Source: Lepas anatifera
Lineage: Eukaryota > Arthropoda > Thecostraca > Lepadidae
DNA: 64,000 nt
Assembly: GCA_034440635.1 (NCBI GenBank)
Contig: JAOTON010001269.1
Location: forward strand, 1 to 64,000
Direction of reading: 5' to 3'
Shown here: piece by piece, positions 21,957 through 49,970 of the stretch
Numbering within the stretch: the stretch's first letter is position 1
Layout of the letters: each line of letters begins with the position of its first letter
The notes under the pieces: generated by a model
Told to the model about the DNA's origin: nothing
The model's database searches: none
Seen by the model: only the letters and a program-made list of their open reading frames with translations
Position numbers and translations under genes: made by a program

Positions 21957-22220
21957 TTTCATCGAATCCTGGATGCATGATATAGCAAAACACGGTGGTT
22001 ATATATTCGAACACAGCCTTTCCTCAGGATCTTTATGAAAATAGTTGATTAGGTAAGTTCTTGATCACGGTGTGAGCTGAGATTTCGGATTTCATAATTC
22101 GTTGAATCTCAGAAAAAATCGCAGTTTTTGATATATCATGTATCCAGGATTCGAGGGGATAGGCTAATGAACAACTTTTCCACGCACCACCATGCTCCTC
22201 GAAGCCGCACTTCGAAATAT
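21957..22220. repeat. Fold-back repeat
   Basis: TCGAATCCTGGATGCATGATAT at 21962-21983 is nearly the reverse complement of ATATCATGTATCCAGGATTCGA at 22134-22155. Sequence right of the second arm (22155-22220) matches 7255-7320 in reverse, linking it to the fold-back at 7.2-7.5 kb. Confidence 0.55.
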
Positions 22221-22369
22221 ATCTAGCTGTAAAAGAAGCTTCTCCGAAGAAGAGGAAAAATACCTAAAAACCTTTTTGCTTTTTGAGCACGATTGGCTTT
22301 TAAAGCAATGTGGTAGGTACACAGATGGCTTTTAATGGCGTAGTTGAGATATTTCAAGGGCAGTCTGGC

Positions 22370-22896
22370 TTAATACGCGCAGTGTAAAGGGTCCTAAAGG
22401 TGTCCCCACTGAGATATAAACGAATTAAGAGAATTAGAAAAATTCCCGTTGGGATGTGTATGGGGATGATCGTTATCTACCTTATGGCAAAGTTTCATTG
22501 GCCTAAGTTAATATCTTCAAGGTCGAACGAGGTCGTAAAGGTCAAATCTGTGCCGTGCTGGATACCTATTGGGAAATTCCGTGATGATGCAGAAGAAGAC
22601 GGGAATACACAAAAAACGGACTAAATTCTTAGAGGGAAGGTCCCAAACAATGTTCTCTAAAATGTTGAGGTCAAGGTGATGTAAGGTCAATGGGCTATGA
22701 CGTACAAAAATAACATGTTTCCGATAATATACAAGTAAGCAGATGGCCGATTTTCAAAATTGTTCCACTGATGGAAGCCCTCATGAATTCTGTCAAATGT
22801 GGCCAAGTAACAATTTCCGACAGCAAACGGCTCTTCGGCCATCGTGGAAAAATAGGTGGGGGGCACTTTAGGACCCCCTCTATTGCACGTGTTTAA
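22370..22896 (+). mobile_element. Family C element, internally deleted
   Basis: Starts TTAATACGCGCAGTG (TTAA 22370-22373) and ends TATTGCACGTGTTTAA (TTAA 22893-22896). It keeps both termini but lacks the central half-site-rich part, so it is about 520 bp instead of about 870 bp. Confidence 0.78.
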
Positions 22897-22929
22897 GCCA
22901 TTTTTTAAATAAGCTTATGTGAAAATGAT

Positions 22930-23157
22930 TTACTGAACTAACATGAAGTTGAGCTACCGTTACCGCGCCCAACGTTTTTTGCCGATAATTTTGGGGACCT
23001 TTTGGCGCTGTCGCAGGGGCCTGCTTTCACCGCCGCCCCCCCTCCCCTTGAGCGAAATCCTGGCCACGCCCGTGGCGGCAGCACGGCGCCCCCTGTCCCT
23101 GTGCTGTGTGTGGTCCCGTCTCTCTCACTCACAGAAGCAACTAACGACTGCTGTAGG
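22930..23157 (+). promoter_or_regulatory. Possible promoter and 5' untranslated exon of AGXT
   Basis: A GC-rich island in AT-rich surroundings, about 1 kb before the AGXT start codon. It ends with a strong donor, CTGTAG|GTAAGAC, at about 23157. A matching acceptor with a pyrimidine tract (TCTCTTTCCGGTAG, about 24107-24120) lies just before the ATG at 24144. The join is inferred; no transcript evidence is available. Confidence 0.3.
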
Positions 23158-24143
23158 TAAGACGGGGTGAGTAGAGGGGGAATTTAGCAAATGTAGAAAT
23201 AAACAAGATCACATGGAGTTGTTATACTTGAAGGAAATATATTCCAAAAAACCATTGACAGCAGCTTTGCAATCATTGTATTAGCGTGTTGCGTGTATGC
23301 TTGTGGGTACTTACGACTGATATATCCATTACCAACATGCCAATATTTAAGAGCAATGAAAGCACACCTGGGACTTACAAGTTCGCACAAAAAACTGAAG
23401 CTTTGAAACGTCATTGGCGAATCTAGGACTTCTGATTGAGGTGGTCACAAGAGTAAGGGTCACAATTTAGACTAGAGGGGTGCCACTTTTGACTGGCACG
23501 AACTATCGAGAAGGGAAGGGGCGACAAGTCTTATCGCTTGGGTGCAGGTGCTTACATCTTAGGAAGGGTGGGAGGCAATGTCCCAGGAGCGTCGAGGATG
23601 CCGAGGGGATTCGAGAGAGAATGAAGGCTCGATTGGACCCTTGCTTCAAGCACTTGCCCCCTCGTCCCCATGACCCGTGTATTGAGAGAGCAGCTTTATA
23701 GTTTGCATCACAGCAAAAAGCATATAACCGAAGTTTGAGCCGGCTGTACCACCATGTGAAGAATAGACTTTGTAGACATGGAAGGGAAATATATAGGTAC
23801 AATTAAATCTGTACACTAGGTCAGCAGTGTTTGTTCAAATGTTGTCGAACTATGGTGCTTGAAGCCCATTAAACCACCATACCAGAGACCTTGTTTGTTG
23901 TGCCCACAGGAACATAAATATGGATATAATGACACTCACTCACACACCAAGGTAGGACCCAGGAATCACAACTGTATTCACAAAAACGACAGGGCTGAAC
24001 ATCGAGAACAATTTCTTCTCTTCCAAACTCGACAGACAGATTGCCTCCTTAATCTTCAAAAAGGGAATTCGCTTCTCGTTCACGCAAATGATTGTTAGCT
24101 TCTCCATCTCTTTCCGGTAGAATCTCCCGCTGCCGCTGCTGTC
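23158..24143. other. Upstream of the AGXT start codon, no other feature
   Basis: No repeats of the window families and no coding signature. Confidence 0.4.
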
Positions 24144-41089
<16,946 letters not shown>

Positions 41090-41268
41090 CGTACAGGTGC
41101 CGTGGTGCTCCATGTCTACATGGTCTGCTGCTTGGTCTAAACGATGGTGCTGCTGCATCATACATCGTTAGTCTTCTTCAAAAATACCGACGAAGTGGGA
41201 ATTGTGACTATTATAGATACAGAGATACTTGGTGCGTTGCCAGGCATGTGCCTCGGTGAAATGACTTC

Positions 41269-41274
41269 AATAAA
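41269..41274 (+). terminator. AGXT polyadenylation signal
   Basis: AATAAA 180 bp after the stop codon. The paralogue has AATGAA at the equivalent place. Confidence 0.65.
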
Positions 41275-41285
41275 GTCCAGGATAT

Positions 41286-41745
41286 TTAACATTCGCACTG
41301 GAGATGGGTCTGAGCTGGCACTAACGGACACTGGAGAGGGGGAGGGGTGGCAGTCTCCTCCTAAGGTCTCGGAAACTAGGAGGTTTAGAAAAGACCGGGT
41401 GTGAAGCGGGTGGGGGCTACGGGGATCTACATAATAACCAAATGTCATTGATCTAGACCAATATCTTTAGGGTCAAACGAGGTCATAAAGATTTAATATT
41501 TATGACTGGTCTGACTGTGTGGTTGTGGTGATCTCAAAGTCTAGGTCTTACCTTGGAAGCCTTTAAGTAAAAACGTTCCAACTGATTTTCACTTTTTTTT
41601 CCTAATCGATGCGCCGTGAATTCTCTTAAATCTGAATCGTATTAAAAACTTAAAAATAATCGTTTTCAGCTACGAGCGGTTCTCCTGCCACTCCGAATAA
41701 ATAGATGTCACCTCCCCCTCAGAGACCTCAGGTAACCTCTCCCCC
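41286..41745 (+). mobile_element. Family C element just after the AGXT poly(A) signal
   Basis: Begins TTAACATTCGCACTGGAG (TTAA 41286-41289), a diverged family C start. It continues through GGTCAAACGAGGTCATAAAG and the TCTCAAAGTCTAGGTCTTACC block. The right end has lost its TTAA. Confidence 0.65.
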
Positions 41746-42552
41746 CCGACTTATTACTGTCACTGAAATGAGGGATCAGCAACAGTCCGGTCGGCTCGCA
41801 GTACGAGAGTAGGGGAGACCGGGGCTGGCTGAATCATTTTTCACTTTTCCCTCCGTAGCTAATAATCCACAAGATCCATTGAAAATTAGATACCACCGTT
41901 CAAAATATAGTTCTTTTCTCTACCAAATGACGGTTAATCTTTTCGCAAAAACAAGTACATTTTACCACAATACACTTTTGAAATCAGCTCTGCACCTGAT
42001 GCAAACTGCCCCCATGCCGGGGTAAGTTGCATCAGTCCCCGGGCATCTTCCATCGTGAGGAATTAGTGCACAGAAACACAATACAATGCCAGATTCGCTT
42101 TATTGGTAGGCACATTTCCCATTCAGCGTAGGCACGTTTCCTTGGTAGGCACGTTTCCCATCGGATACCCTTCCAAGCTTACCTACTCAGAGTCAGAGTC
42201 ACATTGGTGACAGATATAGCACCTGCTTCTCGAAAGTGACGCACTCCTCCCCCACTTTCGACGCCCACGCCAATAATTATTGGCGTGGGCATTAACATAA
42301 TTTTTGTTCCCCGGTTCCATGTATGATTTCGATTTGTTGCATCTAATTGTTTTAGAAAATGCAAATTTTTGTTCAAACTTTGGGTTTGTGGTCAGGACAT
42401 CGATAATTTGATTTTTAAGCTCGTAATATCGAATTTATGGCTTTAACAATACACTCAACATGATAAATCCTCCTTGTTTAACACAGATTTACCCAGAGCA
42501 TTCCAAACGTTACATATTTGTATCAACATGACTGTCAAACGCACATTTCACA

Positions 42553-44231
42553 TTAGAAATGAGTTGTTTTTCTAGATTTGCGGTTGTAGGGTAGGCCGCA
42601 TTCCCGCACTATCCCCCAAACATAGTCCCCATATTTTTGTCATAGTGGCCTTGGTACCGGCGCTCAATCTCTTTTGCGTCTTGGTGGAAACGCTCCCCTT
42701 GTTCCTCCGAGTATGCTCCTATATTGTCCTTGAAAATATCCAGATGAGCATCCAGCATGTGCAGCTTTAGGGACATTCTGCAACCCATAGCAGAATAAGA
42801 ATCTATGAGATCCTGCACGAGTTGCGCGTAGTTTTCGGCTCTATGGTTGCCGAGAAACCCGTCAACAACTGCTTTGAAGCAGTTCCATGCCTTCTTCTCG
42901 ATCTTGCTGAGCTTATTCGAGAACTCTGTAGAACGTAATACCTTCCTGATCTGAGGTCCAACAAATATCCCACCTTTGATTTTGGCCTCGGACAGCTTTG
43001 GGAAAACTCCAACAGGCACTTGAAAGCAGCAGAATCTTTGTTCAGGGCCTTAACAAACTGCTTCATCAGCCCCAACTTGATATGTAATGGAGGCATGAGC
43101 ACCATGTTTGGATCAATCAATGGCTCCCACATGACGTTTCTGATCCCCACTACATATTCTGTTCGCTCCTCCCAGTTCTTTTGGCTGAAGTGAACATTGG
43201 CGGCTCTGCTGTCCCAGAGACAGAGAAAACACTGGAACTTAATGAATCCTCCTTGTAGACCAAGCAAAAAAGCTATCATCTTGAAGTCCCCAATGATCTC
43301 CCACTTGTACTCTTCATATTTAAGAGCTCCCAAGAGTACTTTCACGCTGAAGTAGTCTTCCTTCATAGAGACTGAATGAGCTAGGGGCAGTGTCGGGAAC
43401 TCATTTCCATTGTGGAGAAGGACGGCCTTCAAACTGCGTGCAGAGCTATCTATGAACAGCCGCCACTCCTTGGTCACAAACGGCACCCCAATAGCTTTAA
43501 AAAGTCCAGGCACGTCATGACAGAAGCAGAGACCGTCCTCGAAAGTGAAAAAGCCCGAGAACAACTCATGCCGACTTCTTTGACTGGTCACTTTTACATC
43601 CTCCTTAACCAAGTTCCACTGCTTCATCCTGGATATGAAAAGCTCTGCATTAGACTTGGTCAGACCCATATCCCTGATCAAATAATTGATTTCTTGCTGA
43701 TTCGGGATGTGGGGATTTTTCATTTAAATCCGGCAGGTAGTCCACATCATCAGCACCCGTCTGCTCTCCTTCATCGGAGGATTCAGGAGCGTTGTGATGG
43801 TCACTATCTGGAGCAGGTGCCGGTGGCACGGGATATTTGGAACAATGAGGAATAGGAGCAATAGATGATGCGATATCTGGATATTCAACCTGGGCAGCAT
43901 TCTTTCCTTTCCGCTTCTTGGAAACATCTACCATGCAAAAGTAGCAGTTGGTTGAGTGGTCAGTTGGTTCTAGCCAAACTCTTGGATTTGAAAATTTCAG
44001 AGACCCTTTCTCACCTCGTAGCCAACCCTCTAGTGTTTTTTGCAGTGTTCACAACAAGTGAGGGGCCCAGGGCTTGTCCTGGTCTCCAACCGTCATCCCG
44101 AAGTACTTGTGATAAGCTTCACAAACCTTCTTAGACGTTTTCATGGATAATTTGTTTCCTCTTTTCTTTATGAAATCTCCACATATGTAGCAGAATGAGT
44201 CGGGGCGATTTCGGCAGTTTCTCGATGCCAT
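42553..44231 (-). pseudogene. Uncharacterised 'GERFHQD' family gene, about 560 codons, frameshifted
   Basis: The product belongs to a family I know only as uncharacterised proteins repeated many times in arthropod genomes. The N terminus (44231-44052) has CYICGDF and YFGMTVGDQDKPWAPH. A second Cys pair (CCEHCKKTLEGW) and NCYFC follow in another frame, giving a zinc-binding look. The middle part (43723-43015) has DMGLTKSNAELFISRMKQWN, IGDFKMIAFLLGLQGGF, CFLCLWDSRA and MPPLHIKLGLMKQFVKALN. The C part (43019-42609) has FPKLSEAKIKGGIFVGPQI, MSLKLHMLDAHLD and EEQGERFHQDAKEIERRYQG, and would continue to about 42553 in another frame. I see four small frame breaks (about 44057, 43720, 43015, 42620), all 1-2 base indels. 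No known catalytic motif is certain. The gene lies inside terminal inverted repeats, which suggests a transposition role. Confidence 0.75.
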
Positions 44232-44374
44232 TCTATTTGCAGAAATGAGGGATAAAACATACAAAGCACACGAATATTTACGAGCACTGCCCTTGATTAG
44301 TCGGAAACCGGTCACAAGTCCACCCAGCCTCACCCAAGATTACACTTTACTTAAAGGTTGATCCACGAGGAATA

Positions 44375-44398
44375 CTTTGTCGCCAACGTGACGTCACA
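44375..44398. promoter_or_regulatory. CRE-containing 24-bp repeat, copy 1
   Basis: A 24-bp word with palindrome GTGACGTCAC, identical to 46122-46145. It lies about 145 bp upstream of the orphan gene's ATG, so it may belong to its promoter. Confidence 0.4.
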
Positions 44399-44917
44399 CA
44401 ATTTGGCACCAATATGGTAGCGTAGCTGATGCATAAGCGGCGCGTTTAGTTCGACAATTGAAAACAACAAACAAATCTAAACTGACGGGGGCTTAGACAC
44501 TGCGGCTTGGGAGGGATTTATTATTATTAATATGTATTCTTTTTCATGCCGAGACGAGCTAGAACGTGGACAGTCTGCAAAATAAGGGTTTCGCGATGTT
44601 TCGTCTGACGTGAAGTGCTCGTTTAGACCGATTGAAGTTGCGTTAATTTTTGCAAACCAAACGGTCCCTGATGCTGCGAGAACATTTAAAATGAGGATTT
44701 TAAATGAAAGAATAAATATGTATATGGCCACCACATGCTAATATTTGTATATTTTCGTCGAGTGCACTTTTTTTTTCAACACCAGTTGGATCTTATAACT
44801 CGGGCTGCTTTGCTTCTTTAATTACTTTGGCTTTTCTGCATTGTTTTTGGCTAGTGATATGGTACCAATGTGGTATAAAGGTATCGAAAAGTATCCTATG
44901 CCATGGGAGGGAGCCCT

Positions 44918-45927
44918 CTAACCCGCGCCCCACCGGGGATCCGGCGCCACTTTCGCCCTACCAGGGGAATCGATGAACCCTCTAAATCCGAAAATATGGG
45001 GGTTATTGCAAATCTGCAAGTGCACTAGAAGCTGACGTGAATTCAGTAAGAAATTTTTCCTTATGTTTAAGCACTCAGGTCAATGGCTTGACCTCAGAGG
45101 TCAAGTTAGGTCAATATAGGCTATTTTCACTCAAGTATTCAATGCTAAGCAAACTAGGCATAGCTCTTATGCCATTAGAGGTATTGAGATCTGGTTAAGT
45201 AGATTTGATAGGAAAATGCTAGGACCTTCTCTGCTATTTGGAACGTAATGACCTTCCACCAGTGCTTTGACCTCCAGAAGTCACCTCGTAACCTAATTTG
45301 ACCTGAGGTCACGAAAGACCAGAAAGTGGTGTTGCCGTATATTAAATGAAAGCCAGTGACGAGACATGCACGATGATGTTTGATTCAGCGCTTTAGCTGG
45401 ATTAGGTCAAAAGTTATTTCAAATACTGTTTGTGACCCTGGTGACCTTTGATGACCTCGAAGAGGTCAAAGGGAAAATATGGCCCCTGGAATCCGTGAAA
45501 GGGTGTCCAAGAACGTTTTAGGAAGCTGAACATTCGCAATCGTTTTTGTGACTTTTAGATCATAAGACAGCTTTTTCCCATGCTTTTCCAATGGGAGAGG
45601 TCACCCCATGACTTGAACTCTGGTCACGAAATTAAAAATCCCGGATATACGGCTTGTAGGCCCTGTAGGTTTCATGAGGTGTAGGAGGTTTCAAATCAAT
45701 CAACTCAGAAATGTAGCTCTTATAGAGCTCAAAAGTTGAAGTGAGGTGACCTTGGTTGACCTCACCTGGTGACCTGACCTTGGGTGACCCGGTGTAAAAA
45801 TTTCAGGGATGGTGGGAAAATGACGGTAGAGAGGTAGAGCCCTCAACTGCAGTGCTGCGCCTCGTTTTTCTGCTATCCCGAAAATAAACTAGGGGGGCCA
45901 TCGATGGACCCGATGGGACGAGGTTAA
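44918..45927 (+). mobile_element. Family B TTAA element inside the 5.3 kb element
   Basis: Left end CTAACCCGCGCCCCACCGG (TTAA mutated to CTAA), right end GGGACGAGGTTAAG with TTAA at 45924-45927. About 1.0 kb, full length, forward. Confidence 0.82.
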
Positions 45928-46121
45928 GCTGCTTTGCAGAGCCAACTTTGAATGCCTTTATTTTTAAGAAAAACGGACAATATCGCCTTCAAATGGTCAT
46001 TTCAAAACATATGTCATGTAGAATTATGGAAAAGAACAATTTTTTCCTTCGACCCATACTGTTCTTGTGAGCCGGCTGAAATCGACGAATTTTAACATGG
46101 GACCTATTGGGCGAAGGAAAG

Positions 46122-46145
46122 CTTTGTCGCCAACGTGACGTCACA
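46122..46145. promoter_or_regulatory. CRE-containing 24-bp repeat, copy 2
   Basis: Identical to 44375-44398 and in the same direction, on the other side of the family B insertion. Contains TGACGTCA. Confidence 0.4.
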
Positions 46146-47269
46146 GTAAAGGCGACTCCTGATTCGTGGTTGGGGGCTGGTGGTTGGATCGTGGTTGGAG
46201 CCTCACCAACACCTAAACGACGAAAGAGTTCGTCCAAGATCAACGGCTATTTTCAGTACAAATCAATGCTGAACGTGCGTTTCCTTTTATTGGTACTTCT
46301 CGCTTTAATATGCTTGATATTTGAAGTGTCAGCACTCATACAGTTTAATAAAACGTGCCGAAATCATAGTGACTATGTACCGGCATTTAAACTAATATTC
46401 CTATCACACCGGAAAACGGGCCTAAATAAGTAAATGTGTATAACTTTTCCAGACCCAAACTTTTATCCCTCCGATAGCATTTTTCAACTATTGGAAGCTG
46501 AAGTAACACGAAAAATGATTAAGAGCTGGGAACAAAGCAAAAAAAAAAATTGTAACGTTGTGTTTAATTTTGCATAATTGCAATAATTCAATTATTGATT
46601 AATATTGCAATAATTATAATTATTGCAATAATACATCCTTATGACTATTCAATTTTCCCATAAACAAAACTAAGTGCCGGGGTAGGTTGCAATAATGTTT
46701 CAACCTGCCCCGCGAAAAATGATTTGTCTTGCCCCGTCCCTGCCCTGAATCAATCGTGGCGCCAAATATTGCACAAGCCAAGAGGTCTCACCAAAAGTCT
46801 TTGCCTCACTTGAAGACTGGAGAAACACGCTTTAACCTGCCAGGCTTATGACCAGCGTGCATGTCATCTTGTATTTAATTTAAAACATAATGTAACAGAC
46901 TAAAAAAATACTTTCATCCTAAAAAAATGAGTTTTTGCCTCCTCACCTGGCATCGGCCGACCGCCTTCGCTGGTTTCTTCACCGGAAAGACATTGCGCGT
47001 GCGTGGTTCTAGTGGGCCCGCTTAAACTGTTATCTAGTGAATATTTTTTTAGTTACAGCCCCTGATGCATTCAACCCGTGATGCAACCAGCCCCGGTCTC
47101 CCCTACCAAAGGACGCGACTTTTCGACAATGCAGATCCCTTAGAAGCTAATTTACTAAATGGTCATACTTTTAGTTCAGCAATGAGTGTTAAAATAATAA
47201 TTGTTGGGGCTTAACGCAGGCCCAACTGCCATGGTCATATGGCGTCACCAGCTCTCACCCTGGTGGAAG

Positions 47270-47383
47270 GTTTTTTTTTGGGATCAGATTAACTTATTCA
47301 GAGTCTCCGCCGGGACTTGAACCCGGAACCAGTGGCTTAAAAGACAAGGGTGCTATCCACTAAACCACCTCATCCCCCTGAGT
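47270..47383 (-). mobile_element. tRNA-derived SINE
   Basis: On the minus strand, an A box (TGGTTTAGTGG, 47367-47357) and a perfect B box (GGTTCAAGTCC, 47323-47313) are spaced as in a tRNA. They are followed by a short non-tRNA region and an A-rich tail (47279-47271). The acceptor and anticodon stems do not pair properly, so it is a SINE head rather than a working tRNA. Confidence 0.72.
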
Positions 47384-47604
47384 GTTGAAATACCGAAGGC
47401 AAAAATGTAGTAGGTGGAAGAAGATAAACAAATATACTTAAGATGGAACAATGGTGGATCTACAAGGTGGTTGAGGAAAACGGGGAAGGGGTGAAATGGC
47501 TAAGCTTGTTTGCAATATATTTTTGGTCAGAAGTTTGGGAGATACTGCATTGGAGGTGGAGGCAGGGGTCGGGCCTTCCACTTAGGTAAGCGTCGTGTCA
47601 GCTT
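47384..47604. other. Gene-free stretch
   Basis: Nothing recognised. Confidence 0.4.
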
Positions 47605-48448
47605 TTAACACGCGCATTGGCGGGGGTCTGAGCCACCTTCGCCTTGACGGGGGCGGGTACCCGCCCCCTAAGATCTCCAAAACCACGCTAGGTAGCGAAA
47701 AACAGAAAGCGCCGTTGGATAGCCCATCCACTTGCCCATCAAAAATATTTTGAACGATTTTTTTCAGGTCACATTTAAGGACACTAGAGGTCAAAACATG
47801 CCGTAATAGGGATAACATGTAAATTAAGTTTTTCGGCCATTACATCTGAAAAAATAAGGATAGAGCGAAAAGATTTGAACTGTATGAATCCTCGCAGCAA
47901 GCCGAATCGAATGATATATAATATGACATTGCTAGGTCAAATCAAGGATTTGACCTGACCTGAGGTCAGGTCTAGGTCAAATGGAGCAAAATGCATATCA
48001 TTAGAGCCAAAATGACAAGGAAAATATAATGCAGTTAAAATAAACGCTCTATCTCTATTCATTACCAAGTTATTCAGTTAAAACAATTTTTCCCATGTAT
48101 TTCCAATGGAGAGGTCATAGCTCGTACCTGACCTTAGGTCATCGATGTAAAAAATACCACAATATTTTTTAGAGCACTCGGTAGGGCAATTATGTGATAT
48201 GAAGTTTCAATCGGATAAGTTTACCCTGTTCTGAATTATGCTATCTTAAACTTTTTTTAGGTCAAGTCACTTGACCTGTACTGGTGACCTGACCTGAGGT
48301 GACCTAACCTTAAAGTTTAGACAGAGGTTGTAAAAATGATGAGGGAAAAGGTATGCCAAGTACGGCGGCGCTACGCGTCCCCGTTTTTACGTTATCTACG
48401 AAAAACCCAAGGGGGTGGGTACCCGCCCCCCGTCAATGCGGGTGTTAA
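47605..48448 (+). mobile_element. Family A TTAA element, full length
   Basis: TTAA at 47605-47608 and 48445-48448. Starts TTAACACGCGCATTGGCGGG and ends CCCCGTCAATGCGGGTGTTAA. The body is 836 bp, with a long AGGTCA palindrome near 47958-47973. Confidence 0.9.
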
Positions 48449-48793
48449 CTAAGGGAGAGACCAGCTCTCAGAGAGTTTCCTTCTTTTTTCTGCTGCTCTT
48501 AATATGTTTGGTACCCAAGGCGTGTAAAGATCCTTAGTTGGTGAGTTGGTGTGTTCTGCCACCCCTGGTCAAATCAGATAGATCACTTGATAAAATCTAG
48601 CCACGATTTTATCCATGTCCCGTACTGTATCACTGTGCAGACGATCAACGTTCCAGGGCTTAGCCAAGTGCAGCATTTCCGCCTGTAGTACTTGCCACCA
48701 AAAACTTCTAGTCAAATAAATTGTGTATTTTTTCAACATGGATCTGACACGTAAGCGATACAGAATCATCAAACATGATAAATGAAATTAAAC
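48449..48793. other. 3' flank of the FReD gene
   Basis: No poly(A) signal of AATAAA type was found on the minus strand here, and nothing else was recognised. Confidence 0.4.
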
Positions 48794-49970
48794 TTATTCT
48801 GAGACTCCCTCTTTTTCAAGTTTATGGCACCATGTCATATAGTTAACAGGACGCATTTTCATCTCCACTCTCTTCAAAGAGTACTTAGTGCCTTTCCAAT
48901 CTTTCCAACAAATACCTCTCCACTCTGCAACAGCGTGAGCTTCCTGGTACAACCCCAGAAGGGTGTTGGCGAGGCAGGCTCTGTGCCATCCTGCGCTCTT
49001 GTATACAGAGGCACAGAAGCTCTCATGTACATCATTATCTTGATCTCTCGTCGAAAACTTACCACCGCTGTGGTACCCAAGTGAGTTTCCCGCAGTTCCC
49101 TGATATTTTCCGACAGTCAAAACGTACTTTTGTTGTTCAGTGCCGATTGAAAACGGAGTGTACTTAGCAAACGCCGTGCCGTTGTTCCAATCCCCCAAGT
49201 CCACGCGTAGCTGCATCTGTTCCATGCTGGTCAGCAGGCTCATGTACTCGTTACCTAGCCAGAACTCACCGCTGAGGTTGCCGAAGCCCCACTTGTAGCT
49301 CTGCCAGCCCATGTTGAAGTCCTGGTGGTCAGGTACGTCTGTGCGTCTCATGAGCACCGTCCAGCCGCCGCCGTCCGTCTCCATGTCGCAGAAGACTCCG
49401 GATGCCGCCGCCGTTGCCGCAGACGGTGGGGAAGATGGTGTAGACGCCGCTGCGTCGGTGACGTTGCTGGACATCGGCACAGTCGGCCGGTCGCCACTCG
49501 TCCAGAGTCTGGAACTGGTCCTGGTAGCTACACTTCTCCACCACGATAGTGGTGGCGGCAGCGGTGGCTGGCTCGGCAGCTGGTCGAGCCTCCTCCAGCA
49601 GGCTGGTCAGTCGGTGCTGCGTGTCGTTCAGCTGCGTCTGCAGCTGCAGCTCTGCCCGCTGCAGCTGACTGCTGATCACGTCCGTCAGGTTGGGCAGCAC
49701 AGCCGCCTGCCGCAGCTCGGCCAGCGTCTCCTGCAGCCGGCTGCTGCCCAGCTCCTTGTACAGCTGCAGCACGCTGTTGTCCAGCTGCGCCAGCTGCGTG
49801 TCCACAGTGTGCGTCAGCACCTCCATCCGTGCCGACAGCTGCAGCTGGCGCTCCTCCAGGCGCTGCAGCGTGCTCACCGTGCCGATCTCCTCCGTGAGAG
49901 GTACGTCGTGAGAGGAGGCGGTGGACGCCAGGCCGGCGGTTGCCAGCAGCAGCAGCAGCAGAGGATGCAT
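48794..49970 (-). CDS. Fibrinogen-related (FReD) secreted lectin-like protein, one frameshift
   Basis: Family members are secreted recognition proteins (ficolin, tachylectin or angiopoietin type) that often bind acetylated sugars in invertebrate immunity; the ligand here is unknown. ATG at 49970. Residues 1-20 form a signal peptide (MHPLLLLLLATAGLAS). About 25-110 is Leu/Gln-rich coiled coil. Then follow a linker and a fibrinogen C-terminal domain: SGVYTI, VFCDMETDGGGWTVLMRR, YKWGFGNLSGEFWLGNE, KFSTRDQDND (calcium-site region), WHRACLANTLLGLY, GICWKDWKGTKYSLKRVEMK. The SGVYTI part and the VFCDMET part are in different frames; a single extra base lies between about 49395 and 49430. Without it the ORF is about 391 codons, intronless in this span, with TAA at 48794-48796. 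This may be a real mutation or an assembly error, since everything downstream looks well conserved. A TATA box lies upstream. Confidence 0.88.

Larger units (their letters stand above)
41812..47103 (-). mobile_element. 5.3 kb TIR element carrying the GERFHQD orphan gene
   Basis: Left end TA|GGGGAGACCGGGGCTGGCTG (41810-) and right end CAACCAGCCCCGGTCTCCCC|TA (ending 47105) are inverted repeats of about 27 bp with few mismatches; TA on each side is the likely target duplication. Sub-terminal copies of GCCGGGGTAAGTTGCAT lie at about 42015-42031 and, as GCCGGGGTAGGTTGCAA, at 46677-46693. The interior holds one broken gene (44231-42553) and a younger family B insertion (44918-45927). Without that insertion the element would be about 4.3 kb. 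The pairing of these ends with this gene is an inference from position. Confidence 0.7.

Noticed and set aside
43412..43855. 147-codon + strand frame
   Set aside because: Antisense shadow of the GERFHQD family gene.
46107..46433. 108-codon frame with a hydrophobic helix
   Set aside because: No start context, no homology recognised, lies inside a mobile element and crosses the CRE repeat.
47300..47380. Possible tRNA gene on the minus strand
   Set aside because: A and B boxes are good but the acceptor and anticodon stems do not pair and an A-tail follows; called as a SINE.
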